From NCBI GenBank assembly GCA_903813345.2, contig CAIIXF020000003.1:17748931-17812930 (forward strand): a stretch of DNA of 64,000 bases, given 5' to 3'. Every line of letters starts with the position of its first letter. Position 1 is the stretch's first letter. The notes beneath the pieces are model-generated. The model did no database searches, had not been told where the DNA came from, and was given only the letters and a program-made list of their open reading frames with translations. The stretch is from Owenia fusiformis. Taxonomy: Eukaryota; Annelida; Polychaeta; Sabellida; Oweniidae. This document shows positions 37,401 to 47,917 of this stretch, in pieces. The translations under genes and the position numbers were made by a program.

Positions 37401-38604
37401 CACAGTACATCTCCAATATTTCCAGGGCTTCCACCAAGTAGTCTTCACGTACTATGTGCTCTACCTACAAGTTCATTGGGAGGTTTAAAGCTACATGTTT
37501 TTACATGTTACAGGTTATATTCCTGGGAAAATACTGTACCCAAAATCCAGATGTATCGTAGTACTATTGATCTTTAAAAGAAACCCATGGTGTCAAAGTG
37601 CTCGATATATTCACATCACATTGGCCATTCAAATCATTAGAAATTTTGCCTTCATTGACTAAGTTTCAATTATTTTATATGAGAATTTAAGCATTCAGGA
37701 TTCAAATGTCTGATTATCCAACCAGACCAAAAACACAGCAATTTAAACATGCAAAATGTCACCACCTGCCATTTGTTACAGACACCAAATTCCAAATGCC
37801 AACCGCTGAACACCATCACAAAAAAGTTGGAGATGACTTCTGGTGGGGACATAACTAGACTCTAGTTATGACTAATGCTTTTTTGTGTTCTCAAATAGCA
37901 TACATGTACATACCCTGATTCTTGCTCTGTCATCTTTGTTTGCTGAAATATAATCAGCTATCTCTTTCCTCCCCTTCAGAGCAAGCTCAGCTGAAACAAA
38001 GATTTGTATCATTATATTATGAATAGCACTGTCAGGCTATCCATTTTATCACTGGTCAAATCCTGGTCACAGGACAGAAAATTTTGGTGGTTTTCATGGA
38101 TGGTGTACATCAAACATACAAAAATTTCCAGGGGTGATGAATATTTTTCTATATTTTTTAAAGACAATGTGTACAACATCCACCTTAACATTTTGCAGAT
38201 TTTTTTGAATATTTAGAATTCGCATCCCACAATAATTGTTTTATAAATGTTGATTAAATTTTGACCCAATTTCAGAATTATTTCCAATTTCCTATTTCAG
38301 TAATCTCAAAATTGTGATTTGTGATCCTGGGATCATGAATAATGCCCATCACTAGGAGCAAAGGCTCAAAGTGCAAACTATGCTATCAAAACACCCCCCC
38401 CCCTTCAGAAATAAAGTAAAATTTTAGAACTTTGTTTTCAAAGCTGCCACTAGACTAGAGTATTCAGTTTGCCATAAATACTATATCTGTTATGATAATC
38501 AATGATAACTTACTTTTTTTCTTTTCTAATAATTTGAGTCGTTGTATCACAAGACGTAGGTTTGTCTTCAATTTGGTATAGTTGCAATTCTTGCTGCTAA
38601 ACAT
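25435..38604 (-). CDS. IST1: IST1, ESCRT-III-associated factor (10 coding exons)
   Basis: Exons (minus): 38604-38514, 37990-37914, 37464-37361, 31776-31689, 31389-31306, 30913-30800, 27432-27193, 26959-26651, 26055-26016 and 25628-25435. All have GT..AG boundaries and compatible phases, giving 446 residues. IST1 is an ESCRT-III-like protein that binds CHMP1, VPS4 and MIT-domain partners in endosomal sorting, recycling and abscission. The N-terminal helical Ist1 domain (about 1-187) is strongly recognisable: NLRLVIQRLKLLEKKKTELA, RARIRVEHIVREDYLVEAL, YCDLLLARFGLI and PPKMLIESYMCEIAKSYNVP. A Gly/Pro-rich linker follows, longer than in vertebrate IST1 (about 365 residues). The C-terminus has an LPEVP-type MIM2 and a MIM1 (VDFDDLTRRFEELKKKK-stop). 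The introns carry the unusual junction repeats listed separately. Confidence 0.94.
27433..28074 (-). other. IST1 intron 6, distal non-repeat part
   Basis: Unique AT-rich intron sequence between the 60-unit array and the acceptor of the Gly/Pro exon at 27432 (TTTCTTACCTTTCAG). Nothing else is recognised. The short plus-strand ORFs here have no family features. Confidence 0.6.
28075..30834 (-). repeat. 60 x 46-bp array of the IST1 exon-6 5' splice junction
   Basis: Exactly 2760 bp, or 60 head-to-tail units of 46 bp with no net indel; the motif AATGTACTTA recurs at 28075, 28121 and on to 30789. Read in the sense of the gene, each unit is the last ~33 nt of the 30913-30800 exon (encoding VPFEPDPSAMT) followed by its 5' splice site (CAATGACA|gtaagtac) and a few intron bases. 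The unit at 30789-30834 is the authentic exon end. The other 59 lie in the intron and most keep a consensus donor. Variant units carry gtaaat (plus-strand TATTTACT), gttagt (CTAACT) or changed exon bases. Microhomology (GTAC at both unit ends) suggests a slippage origin. Confidence 0.95.
31510..31625. repeat. Dispersed repeat containing TGTAACAGACACC
   Basis: A CACCTGCCATTTGTAACAGA block followed by repeated CCAAACACCA-type words. Related blocks occur at 37735-37835 in another IST1 intron and, inverted, at about 63120-63215. Ends not resolved. Confidence 0.45.
32140..32579 (-). repeat. ~150-bp repeats carrying duplicated IST1 exon-3 5' splice junctions
   Basis: Tandem units of about 149-162 bp, each pairing G-rich sequence and GTTAACAGAAAGTTGGAAGT with a copy of the last ~44 nt of the 37464-37361 exon plus donor (sense GAGAGAATGAA|gtaagtctgtc). 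Donor copies sit at 32281-32282 and 32430-32431 (gtgagt). A third copy is split by the 32580-37194 transposon, with its exon half at 37195-37245, and the authentic junction is at 37360-37359. The first copy has lost one A in CCAAATCTAG and so is not an exact exon copy. Confidence 0.88.
32580..37194. mobile_element. 4.6-kb DNA transposon with long subrepeated inverted arms
   Basis: Termini TAGGTAGTAAGCTAGCACCC and the exact inverse GGGTGCTAGCTTACTACCTA are flanked by TTA (32577-32579, 37195-37197). The inverted arms extend well over 600 bp, and each appears to hold about three tandem ~400-bp subrepeats marked by TAAATAATGTACAT, CATAAGTGATCAAAAGTGGG and GTGTCAAAGACCATAC. The central ~1.5 kb (34240-35730) shows no transposase I can recognise. 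TTA duplication would fit PIF/Harbinger-type transposition, but the class is not established. It interrupts a duplicated IST1 splice donor four bases into the intron. Confidence 0.82.
34035..34240. mobile_element. 206-bp MITE nested in the IST1 intron transposon
   Basis: Inverted ends CAGTGATCTCCCCAGGATT and TAATGCTTGGAAGATCACTG are flanked by TCATC on both sides (34030-34034, 34241-34245). The interior repeats GGTGGGTGCA-like words. CAGTG termini resemble hAT elements, but the 5-bp flank does not match their usual 8 bp, so the class is open. Confidence 0.65.
37195..37360 (-). repeat. Proximal unit of the exon-3 junction repeat, next to the real donor
   Basis: Continuation of the ~150-bp repeat beyond the transposon. 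It holds an exon-end copy (plus CTTCATTCTCTCAATGAGTC, 37198-37217), a G-rich run and the GTTAACAGAAAATTGGAAGT block, leading directly into the genuine 5' splice site of the 37464-37361 exon. Confidence 0.85.
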
Positions 38605-38654
38605 GATGCCTAAAAATGAGACACAAAATAATCCTGTGAAAATTTCACTTCAAT

Positions 38655-38980
38655 ATATAAGGACCATGCAAAATACAGTGCGTCTCAAAAAATCGCAAAA
38701 ACAAAACATTGTAATACCACAAAACCAGTGATAATTACATCAATTTCATTTCATTTAATTTCATTTTTGTTTATTTGTTGATAAGGTAATATGTTGATGT
38801 CTGTCAGAAATTAAATCAGAATAAACAGTGACATGCAACATTTAGATTATTTACTTGTTTTGTATAATTACTAATATAAGGACCAAATACAGCGCGTCTC
38901 AAAAAATCGCAACAAAAACATTGTAATACCACAAAACCAGTGATAATTGCATCAATTTCATTTCATTTCATTTTAATGTA
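38655..38980. repeat. Two-copy direct repeat upstream of IST1 coding start
   Basis: Copies at about 38660-38755 and 38878-38975 share CGTCTCAAAAAATCGCAA, CATTGTAATACCACAAAACC and AGTGATAATTGCATCAATTT. Located in the presumed 5' UTR intron of IST1. Non-coding. Confidence 0.7.
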
Positions 38981-39677
38981 GCCTAGCCACATGTCTCAAA
39001 TCTATCCGGGAAGTGGGGATTCTGGACATATGTTGAGATTTTTTAATCACCGTCGCATAGTGATAATCGTGAAGTCATTAGATCTATTTTGGTTTGGCCG
39101 CCCAATGTTTTGTTTCAGGCATCGATGCATGAATATCGCAATGTATTGCGAGCGACATCAAAGCCCGTCTGTCATCATCAGCTTGTACATTCTTTTGCAT
39201 ATTCAATGCAGAATTATTGAAGCAAATAAACGTTGTAAATCTAGATTTAAATTATTTAATTATTAGATTAGCTCAAACTCGAAACCTACAAATACAAAGT
39301 TTGAGCTTAGAATTTTTCATCGAAATTTTTACATAAAAATTGAACTTTTACTAGCAATGGACAACGAATAGATGGCGCGTTTTCGCGGGAAATTTTATTC
39401 ACTAAAAAATTGACCCCGCTTTTATATGCAATTTTGGTCGCTCATTTTAACTATGTTAAAAGTCGAATTGCTGTTATTTCTTTATAAAATCTGTTTAATA
39501 ATTGAATGAAGTCTTCGCGCATTCTGAAGAATAGAAGAAAATCGTTTTTGGCGAGGACGAACTTCACGAGGTAAAGTTTAAATCATTTAATTATACCCTT
39601 AATAATTTTTGGTCGCTTTGATTAAGCAGTTATTTGTAAAGTTTAAAGTCTTGAGATCGTAAAAAATTAAAACTTAC

Positions 39678-39790
39678 ACTGATATATATATGCGCAAATG
39701 TAGAAATTCAACTTTTAAAGTGGCTGGTGTAATCTTCCGATTCTCATGCAAGATGGCGGCCATATTTATCTTCCGGGGTCGCGTGTCTTG
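39678..39790 (-). promoter_or_regulatory. Likely IST1 core promoter and 5' UTR exon
   Basis: On the minus strand CCGGAAG (ETS-type) is followed within about 10 nt by GCCGCCATCTTG (YY1-type), a common arrangement at TATA-less housekeeping start sites. About 75 nt downstream is a consensus donor (TATCAGT|gtaagttt; exon end 39678). The acceptor just before the IST1 ATG (TTTTTAG|GCATCATG, exon from 38609) would complete a 5' UTR intron of about 1.07 kb. This is inferred from motifs only. Confidence 0.5.
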
Positions 39791-40104
39791 CGCAAAAATA
39801 AAATCGTTAATTTTGGTTAATCTGTGTTCAATTATGGTTGTTACTTCAAATAAATGTATATTTATGAAATCAAATATGCTATTGAAAACTTCTTCATACG
39901 ATGTCCGTTGAATTTGGACTTATTAGACACAGATTAAAAGATTGTTATTGTCACGTGATTAGTTTGTTGTTGTTATCAAGCACATGGATCGATGTGGATA
40001 GGTTGGTATGATTATTTGACAATTACCAATGCATAATTCAGTAATTACAGGTGCCCCAATCTATTATCATCAGATAATCACTTTGACTACTTGCAGTCTC
40101 ACCT

Positions 40105-40605
40105 CCCTTGATGCCCCATAATGTAAAAGTTTATCATTGATGACCCATACTAATGATCACTTGATGTCCCATACTATTGATCATTTGATACATGTATACC
40201 ATACTATTGACCACTTGATGTCCCACACTATTGATCACTTGATGTCCCACACTGTTGATTCCTTTGATATACTATTGATCAATTGATGTCCCATACTGTT
40301 GATCACTTGATGTCCCATACTATTGATCATTTGATGTCCCATACTATTTAACACTTACTACCCCATACCATTGATCACTTGATTTCCCACACTGTTAATT
40401 ATTTTATTCCCTAATACTTATTAATTACTATTGATTGTCCAAGACTGTTGATTACTTGATATCCAGTACTGTTGATCACTTGATGTTCCATACTGTTGAT
40501 CACTTGATGTCCCATACCATTGATCACTTGATGCCCCATACTATTGGTTAGTTGATGTCCCATACCACTAATCACTTGATGTCTCATACCATTGATCTCT
40601 AAATG
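40105..40605. repeat. 24-bp satellite (TTGATCACTTGATGTCCCAT)
   Basis: About twenty imperfect 24-bp units of the form ACTATTGATCACTTGATGTC plus CCAT. Because 24 is a multiple of three, one frame stays open on the minus strand and mimics a repetitive peptide; it is not a gene. Confidence 0.85.
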
Positions 40606-41618
40606 CAGCATGCTTGTTTTAACGACTTGGAAAGTTTTATTTTGGTCTCTCAAGACTTTTGAAAACTATAATACATGTACATATGGACATATGTATATTA
40701 TATATTATGGTAAACAATTTAGTGATATACATGTAGTGTCAGCTTATAGATACACTATTTGTATACATGGAAAGAATATTACTCAAGTAATAAAAAAATA
40801 TTTGTACTAATGTTCTCCATTGATCCAAATGAAAGAGACATACATTGCAAATGTTTATTAAAAAAAAAATACAAAAAACGCCCATGGGAGATACTCTGTG
40901 ACTCTAATTTACGAAAATATGAACTTATATTAGACCTTCATTTTTTTTGTTTGGTTAAATAAAAGTTAGAGTTACAAGAAAATATAAGGTATGATAAGAT
41001 AAACCTTATTGTTAATTTTTAATTAAATTTCAAAGTTGGGGTCAGTTTTTAGCAAAAACGATTTTTGGACCCCCTGAGGGTGACCTACTTTAAATGGGTG
41101 CCACGGCCAGTATGCATTTTCTAAAAATTTAGGTTATAGATTTTCTTTTTATTGAAACTCCAAGCTTTCAGAAAATATATAGTTTAATGGGGTTGGGTTA
41201 ATTTAAAAAAATGGTTGTCCAATGCTACTTTTACAAAATTACCTCGAATTGTGCTTTAGATCAGAACATTTACCTTGGTTATTCGTGATGGCTGGGTCAT
41301 GAACAATGGTATGACACGAGCGTCTGTGTCATATACAGCAACGAAATAGAGATATTGTCAGTAAACTTATCAAAACATGATTCACTTCCTTGTGAGATTT
41401 TTTCAGTGACACGCCACATATTTCTTGTCATGTTATTCAGTCCGAGCTACGTAACAAGACGCAGCGGGAATTTTAATGCGAAGGTTTTGCAGATTCAGCG
41501 CAATCACTCAGAGGTTTGCACGTTTCCATGTTCTACACATTGGCATCGTGACAAAAATTCATATGCCTGAGGTTCTACTAGGGGTACACTCGGAGGAAGT
41601 GTAAGTTGTCACTCGTAA

Positions 41619-41920
41619 CAGGGGCGGATCTGGGAACCAACAACAGGCCTGTCAACTGTCCCGCAATTTGCGTATTTGTCGCGCATTTGCTGAAGAATTT
41701 GAAGTCACGCCAGTTTTTTTTGCGTGACAGAAAATGTCACGCAAATACGCATTTTACCTGGTAATTGTCAAGCAAAAATATTTCTGTAGAAAATTTTTCA
41801 AAATATGTTTACGATACGGTAAAAATACAAACGTCGGAAAAAAAACCGAACGCAATTTGTCCGGATTTGTCACGCGAATCCCGTATATGTCATGCATGTT
41901 CATTGGAAATTTTCGTACCT

Positions 41921-41952
<32 letters not shown>

Positions 41953-42421
41953 TTGACAACACCGCGAGCGTAGTGAGTGCGAAAAATTTGAGGTGATCAA
42001 AGTTTGGCAAAGGTGCTCAAACTTTGGCCAAAGGTGTTTAAAAGTTGGCCAAAGGTGTTCAAAATTTGGTCAAAAGTGTTCAGATTTGGACTTAGGTGTC
42101 CAACATTTGTAAGTCACTTATATTAGGTGGTCCCAAGTTGACAGCCCTGCAACAGGGGGGGGGCAAACTTCTGGTCTTAAAAAAAAATTCTGCGCTTGCG
42201 CGTAAAAAAATTTTGGGCCCCTAAAACCAAAATGTGGGCTCAAATTTTGAAATTTTCTTCAAAATTTGGCCTAAAATTAAAAAAAATGCCTTAGAAGGCC
42301 CATTTATGACCAAAAAGGCCCACTTTTTGGGGCCACAAGGCCTTTTTTGGCTCAAACATTTTTTTTTTGGGCCGAATTTTTTTTCCTGGGCCCATCCAAG
42401 GGCCCCCCAGATCCGCCAGTG
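41619..42421. mobile_element. ~800-bp MITE-like element with CAGGGGCGGATCTGGG ends
   Basis: Left end CAGGGGCGGATCTGGG and right end CCCCAGATCCGCCAGTG are inverted, with GTAA adjacent on both outer sides. The interior is low complexity: a 29-base C run (41923-41951), about 23-bp tandem copies of GGCCAAAGGTGTTCAAA-type sequence (41992-42105) and T-rich stretches with GGGCCC. No transposase. hAT-like ends are suggestive only. Confidence 0.6.
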
Positions 42422-42721
42422 GTAAGTTTGCCCATCACGGCATCATATATCACCTTCCTTCCATCCAAAGATGGCAGAATTTTTTTTAGGAAATACATCC
42501 TAAAGAAATACAAAGGCTTCTTGAAAAAAATGGATATAATTTCACTTCCGGTTTTTGAAAGTCCGATATCTCTACTATCATAATACTACTCCTTATAAAA
42601 CCTGCACCATTGTTTTCTACAGTCTTTTTATAACAAATTAACTCTATTCTTGATCATAATCAAGCATCCGGTGTGATACTGAATAAACAGCAAAATGTTT
42701 GAAAAACTTACTTGTTCCAAG

Positions 42722-42748
42722 GACGTCTATCTCTTTAGGAGATAGACG
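42722..42748. promoter_or_regulatory. Perfect 11-bp inverted repeat in the divergent intergenic region
   Basis: ACGTCTATCTC, a 5-nt TTTAG loop, then GAGATAGACGT. It lies about 215 bp upstream of the signal-peptide exon and beside a minus-strand donor-like AACAA|gtaagt (42712). It could be an operator-like palindrome or an RNA hairpin; no partner is known. Confidence 0.4.
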
Positions 42749-42962
42749 TTCTTGCTTGTTCCACTAGTATTGAGATGACATACCATCCTGATTGGTCCAA
42801 ATCGGTAAACAAATATGACGGTTCAAAATTTTCGAATAACGCTTCATATTCCAGAGGTGTACATTTATGTTTTCAGTCATGGCCATAATGCAGTTAGAAG
42901 TCTAATGATTTGAGGAAAACATAAAGAATCTAACGCTATTGTGCTGAGGGGTGAGGGCTATA

Positions 42963-43023
42963 ATGGATGTCTCCACTGCATTCTACCTCCTTTTGCTGTT
43001 CGATTTGGTATACAGCCAAGAAA
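42963..43023 (+). CDS. First coding exon of an unidentified secreted or membrane protein
   Basis: ATG at 42963 opens MDVSTAFYLLLLFDLVYSQE, a good cleavable signal peptide (hydrophobic core FYLLLLFDLV, polar S-Q after it), ending in a consensus donor (GAAA|gtaagt at 43024, phase 1). No second exon is recognisable before the window ends, because the following intron holds the nested transposons. The gene is divergent from IST1, whose 5' end lies about 3 kb away. The exon structure is supported by the signal-peptide/donor combination; the identity is unknown. Confidence 0.55.
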
Positions 43024-43265
43024 GTAAGTCTCTTGTTTGCTTTATTGCCTTATACCTGTCTAGTAGATGGGTTAACTGCATTTTAGGGGGTCTGGACTTC
43101 AATCTATGATGCAAACGTTTCCTTTGACATGAGAGTACCTTAGGACCATAGAATCAAATTTATCCAAAGACACACGCCAGATGGCGCTTTATATTGGAAA
43201 TATTCACATTTTTCAAAATGGCCGCCAAAAATACAACGGAGACAATATATTTTCTTCTATGCATA

Positions 43266-43665
43266 TGTTGTAATCACTTTTTGGTAATTACAATCTTGTT
43301 TCCTACTCGAAATACTTATCAACCAACTCAGGATTTAAATCAATAAATAATTTCTATCTCTTTATTTATCTTTTTATTTCGTTGTAAAATTAATGTGATA
43401 TCAATATACAGATTAGATCCCTGTACTGCCTGGCTACCTCGAGAACTCCCCAGAGACCAGTTCCCGTTCCTTATATATTTTATTGTAAATGGCCAGTGCC
43501 TTATGAATGTTTAAGATGTTAGGTCAACGGTAAGTAAAATGAATATTCAATGTCATAGTGCAAGAGGGGTCATAGGTTCAGGCAGTACAGGGTTAATAAT
43601 TAATTATGTATGTAAATAACTGTTATGGTTTTTTATGATTGTGTCTGTTCCCTTGAGTCATAACA
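43266..43665 (-). repeat. 3' LTR (minus-strand sense)
   Basis: 400-bp LTR matching 59572-59971 at every position I compared. It is flanked at its outer (low-coordinate) side by CATA (43262-43265), which recurs at 59972-59975 as the target duplication. Confidence 0.95.
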
Positions 43666-44088
43666 TACGCCCCCCCGTTGGTGGCACACGGCCCCGTGTG
43701 CAAGGAGCGCATGAGATGACCCAAGAGAGGTGGACACCTATGGTATTAAATGGAATGTGACCGGTAATAGTATATATATATGAAATGGATGTATAGTTTT
43801 AGAGACATTCCATAATTACAGCTTATTCATCTTGCGAATAAGTTGTTATTTTTTTTTTATTCCATTGAATAAACCATGGGCCAAGATGATTGGAACAAAT
43901 TTCCAGACAAAGTTGGCGTGTTAATAGGTTTGGATTCAGAAGAAAATACTGGGCTCGGGTGCAGCCATCTTTATATAAGCTAAGCCCCGTGGGATATTCA
44001 ATGGTATAACCTTACGGAATATTAGACAGCATGTACCTCTGGTAATATACAAATAAAATACAATGGATATATATATATATATATATAG

Positions 44089-44409
44089 CAACAGTAAAAT
44101 GTGTGAACACTATCATTGAGCATTAGTAAAGTATGCGAACTCTATTATTGAGCAACAGTAAAGTATGTGAACACTATTATTAGATAACAGTAAAGTATGT
44201 GAACACTGTAATTGAGCAACAGTAAAGTATGTGAACACTATTATTGAATAACAGTAAAGTATGTGAACTCTATTATTGAGTAACAGTAAAGTATGTGAAC
44301 ACTGTTATTGAACAATAGTAAAGTATGTGAACTCTATCATTGAGCAACAGTAAAGTATGTGAACACTGTTATTGAGCAATAGTAAAGTATGTGAATACTA
44401 TTATTGAAA
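44089..44409. repeat. Ten 32-bp tandem repeats in the retroelement 3' region
   Basis: Units of CAACAGTAAAGTATGTGAAC followed by ACTATTATTGAG, at 32-bp spacing with point variants (ACTGTTATTG, TCTATCATTG). About ten units. Confidence 0.85.
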
Positions 44410-44920
44410 ACTAGCCCCCGTGATGCAACAGAAATAATTGCAGATTAGAATAGTCCATTGAGCAGTTCTGGAATAATTGATAGCCAGTACTAGGGATAGT
44501 GGTCTGCGTATATGTTACCCATGATGGCAAATGAGTAAAGTTCTAGCTGACACAGTATTTGGACCGGAACGGTGTGGTAATGGGGATAGGACGACAGTCA
44601 CTCGCCAGATGGATAGCGTCGAGCTCGGAATGCACAACGACGTAAGTGTCAGAGTTCCGTATAACTAGTTGTGGCAGAGGATGTAAGTTGTCGGACGGCT
44701 GTGTGGCGTATAACTGGATGATCGTTGGTTATACACACTGGACATTACGAATTGTCCTAGTATTGTTCATGGATTTACGCCTGGATATAATGTTCATTAT
44801 GGGATATCACTGAGAGACTCCTGCGTGTCGTACAGCGTGGTGGTCGAGGGCTGTACATACGATAAACGCAATCGATCCGGGATTGATCCTGGTTAGGCGT
44901 ATTCTGGACTGAGTACTTTG

Positions 44921-45083
44921 ATATATATAGTAGTTCTTACAGCCGTGCCCTGCACAATAAATTTGTAGTGTCGTATATAAATATAATAGTTCTTACGACC
45001 GTGCCCTGCACAATAAATTTGTAGTGTCGTTGATATATATAAAGTTCTTACAACCGTGTCCTGCACAATAAATTTGTCCAGTC
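44921..45083. repeat. Three ~59-bp tandem repeats in the retroelement 3' region
   Basis: Each unit carries TAGTTCTTAC(A/G)(G/A)CCGTG, CCCTGCACAATAAATTTGTA and GTGTCGT followed by an AT run. TGCACAATAAATTTGT is nearly invariant. Confidence 0.8.
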
Positions 45084-47293
45084 GTTCATCACGCATATCA
45101 TGCGTAAATTGTAGAAGATAACGTTTATAGAGTTCGGTTGGAGTTCAGGAAAAGGCACGTTCATGCACGATGATGGCCTGTCGTGCTAGCCCGGAAATCG
45201 CTCCTCCCTGAAGGCGTTATGTGTCCTGATTGCAAGCCGGAGTTTGAGGGTAATGGCCGTGAATATATTGCATCACTGAGCACAATGTCTGTATGGTGCA
45301 CACCCGGTGCCCTGAACATTCGGTGATTTCAAACGTTGTAGTTGGTGTTTAAGAGGGTAATAGGCTACCAAGTGATAATTGGCTACTCATAGATTGGACC
45401 ATGAAACTGAAGAAGTGGAATAATAGCATGCTCCTAAGTTGCATCACGTGGCATAATGTAAATGATGATACGACCACGTCGAATAATTTCAGAATAGACT
45501 GACTTACGTACAGTTCACATATGGAACCCTTAAGAGATGGCATGAGGTTAGATTAGATTTAATACCGCCTAACGTATTATATGATAACTTGTTGCTGTCG
45601 AATGGAGTGACAATTTAGATTAACAGTATGCACAAACGGCAAACAAATTCAACGATAGGAGAATCACGAGAATCACTAAAAGAGAATAAACAATTTCTGT
45701 TAAGGGTACTGGTGTTCATAACTAGAAGCCCAGAATGCTTGAAATATAATAAGCTATGGTTGTCGTGCATTCTGATAAACTCATGATTGTGGAGACATAA
45801 GGTACATAAACTGAGCATGAAGTGAAGATATAGTACGTTAAGTAGTGAAAATATGAGTTTCAACTCGTTTCCTGTTGCATTAAAACTCGTAATATATATG
45901 TTAGTTCTGTATGTACAATAATATGTAAATATAGTTCGTATGCCTAAGTTAACTTACATTATGGCTCTGAGCTGAATCTCAAAGCATGAACTACAGTACG
46001 AATATGGTGTTCCCACCGCGTATGGCCCCGTTGACTGATTGGCTGTAATTATAAAATAATCAGACGTGGTGGGAAGACCAAGCCGAACTAATAGTCGATT
46101 CATTTGTAATCCCATTTTGCAATAATGGGCGTGTGGTACAGTATTACCAGATAATAATTTGCCGTGGGGCCTGCAACTGCCCGACACAAAAAATGAAGCA
46201 AGAGTCAGGTGTATATATATTGCCCCTTGTTGGTTCCGAAAGCATGAACTGCAGTGGCACTATTTTATAACGTAATATGGTTGAAGAAATTTCGACATTC
46301 GAACCGGTAAATTATGGAGCGTTTGACCTGAGTCTTGTTTCCAGTAAGGCAAATTATGGAATCTAATGTAAAGCAAATTTGTCCAGAGCCAGCAAATGAG
46401 AAGTGAGATAACGGGTCAGGAAGAACGGAATAAAAGTATCTAGAATGGTCAATATAAAATCGCTTTAGTGTAACAATTTGATACTAGGGAATTCCACAGG
46501 GGACCAACATAAGCCATTGAAAAATAAGAATATCGGAATTGATCCTGGAAAATATACGGGAGATGAACATCACGATGTATGGGGTGTGTCAGACACATTG
46601 TAACAAATACCTATGAACAGAATAGTTCGGGTCGGAACTTTCTAACAGTGCATAATTTCGGCTCTGGACTGTGTAAGTTTTGAAGAGACACGCGATAAGT
46701 TGTACTTATCGAGTGCGGTATAAGTTTAGCACATTGTAAAGGTGATAACAACGCGAATTGGTGGGTGTAACAGTACATAGGTCAGATGAATTTATCCTAT
46801 TTGATTTAATTTAAGCAGTAAGAACAGTGTAAAGTAGCGAAGGATCAACTATACGTTGCATTGAAGTACAAATGAAGCTAGAATGAATATAAAGAGTTGT
46901 GTTCCTGAAAGGGCGGCGAACAATTTCCAGAGGAGGCCCTATTGTCTGATTAATGTCAAAGAAGAAAGTGAGTCGTAAGTAGAACGTAAACATCAGGAAG
47001 TACAGGTCAAAATGGCCCTTGGTAATATTCGTAGCTATTTATGGCCGATTTAGCGAATGTATCTCAGGAAGTAAGGGGCATCATTAAACTGGATTTGATA
47101 GGTTTTATGTATGAAAACTGGAATGGTATAAGTTGTGTAATGCAATGCAAATTGGGATGATCAATTTTAATTTTGAGGGGTGACTTGAAAAATTCATTGA
47201 CGTGATTATGCATGATTTCTATGACGATGTTGAACTGATTACTTTTTGGGAGATTGGGCCATATGACTGTAGGGTTTGTGAAGTTAAGTGAAT

Positions 47294-47917
47294 TTATGCA
47301 GACGGGAAAATAGAAAACATGGTGATGTACCGGCAGTCCTCACAGTACAGTGCCTGGTAGTTGGTACCAGGGTGTACTGCGAAGAGTACCGCCGTCTGCG
47401 TTTGTCCAGGGGTTGGGGCCGCGTTGGTTATTACTCGTTGACGAATTGTGGGGTTTGTGCACAAAGTGCACATTGCATTTACTCTCGTCCCTGGGGTTCC
47501 AAAGGGGATGGAGATAGTGGGGGTACTATCCCACGCCCCATCGATTGGTATACGGTTTGTGGCCTCCAGGGACGAGTCCAGCTCCCTCATCAGCTCGTCC
47601 AATGGGTCTAGTGAGGTAACTGACCCCAGCTCAAGAAGTTGTACCGCCGCTTCTTGGTCGTTCTGCTGTGTTAGTTTTAGATCATCTCCCATCGCCTCTT
47701 GGTGAAGGATAGGAGGGCCATCTGATGTTGAGGCCCACTGAGTGGCTCCCTGGTTAACTGTCGTAAAAGCCTCGAGGATGGGAGGGTTATCTGATGTTGA
47801 AGGTGCTGGCCACAGCTCGGGCAACTCAACTTGGGATATCTGATTTTCGTCTTGGGATTGTAGCTGGGCGAGCTCGTCCCAGACCTCCTCGGGCAAAGCA
47901 GCATTCAGTATTGTGCA
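47294..47917 (-). CDS. Acidic accessory ORF with paired CxxC motifs, spliced-type 3' exon
   Basis: An open frame of about 207 residues downstream of env that lacks an ATG; the first candidate in-frame start codon is TTG at 47896. An excellent acceptor (TTTATTCTCTTTACAG) ends at 47918, so the frame is probably a 3' exon joined to an upstream leader. It is acidic and Gln-, Pro- and Ser-rich at the N-terminus (VWDELAQLQSQDENQ), with two CxxC pairs near the C-terminus (CTLC and CEDC, about 45 residues apart) that could bind zinc. An acidic region plus a zinc site resembles retroviral regulatory proteins in general layout only; no homology is claimed. Confidence 0.55.
   Translation of the reverse strand, partial: CTILNAALPEEVWDELAQLQSQDENQISQVELPELWPAPSTSDNPPILEAFTTVNQGATQWASTSDGPPILHQEAMGDDLKLTQQNDQEAAVQLLELGSVTSLDPLDELMRELDSSLEATNRIPIDGAWDSTPTISIPFGTPGTRVNAMCTLCTNPTIRQRVITNAAPTPGQTQTAVLFAVHPGTNYQALYCEDCRYITMFSIFPSA

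Larger units (their letters stand above)
43666..47293 (-). other. Long 3' non-coding region of the retroelement
   Basis: About 3.6 kb between the last ORF and the 3' LTR without a supported gene. It contains two tandem arrays (44089-44409 and 44921-45083), AT-rich microsatellites, and a G-run PPT candidate beside the LTR (minus ACGGGGGGGCGTA, 43678-43666). A region this long between the last ORF and the PPT is atypical for gypsy-class elements. Confidence 0.7.

Noticed and set aside
40411-40653. ORF with repeated GMGHQVIN-type peptide
   Set aside because: It is the translation of the 24-bp satellite, whose unit is a multiple of three; there is no start context, splice support or family.
41734-41973. 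ORFs ending in a poly-Pro run
   Set aside because: The proline run is a 29-base poly-C tract inside a MITE-like element; there are no other protein features.
47288-47705. Plus-strand ORFs opposite the retroelement accessory gene
   Set aside because: Antisense shadows. The minus strand has the acceptor, the CxxC pairs and the correct orientation.
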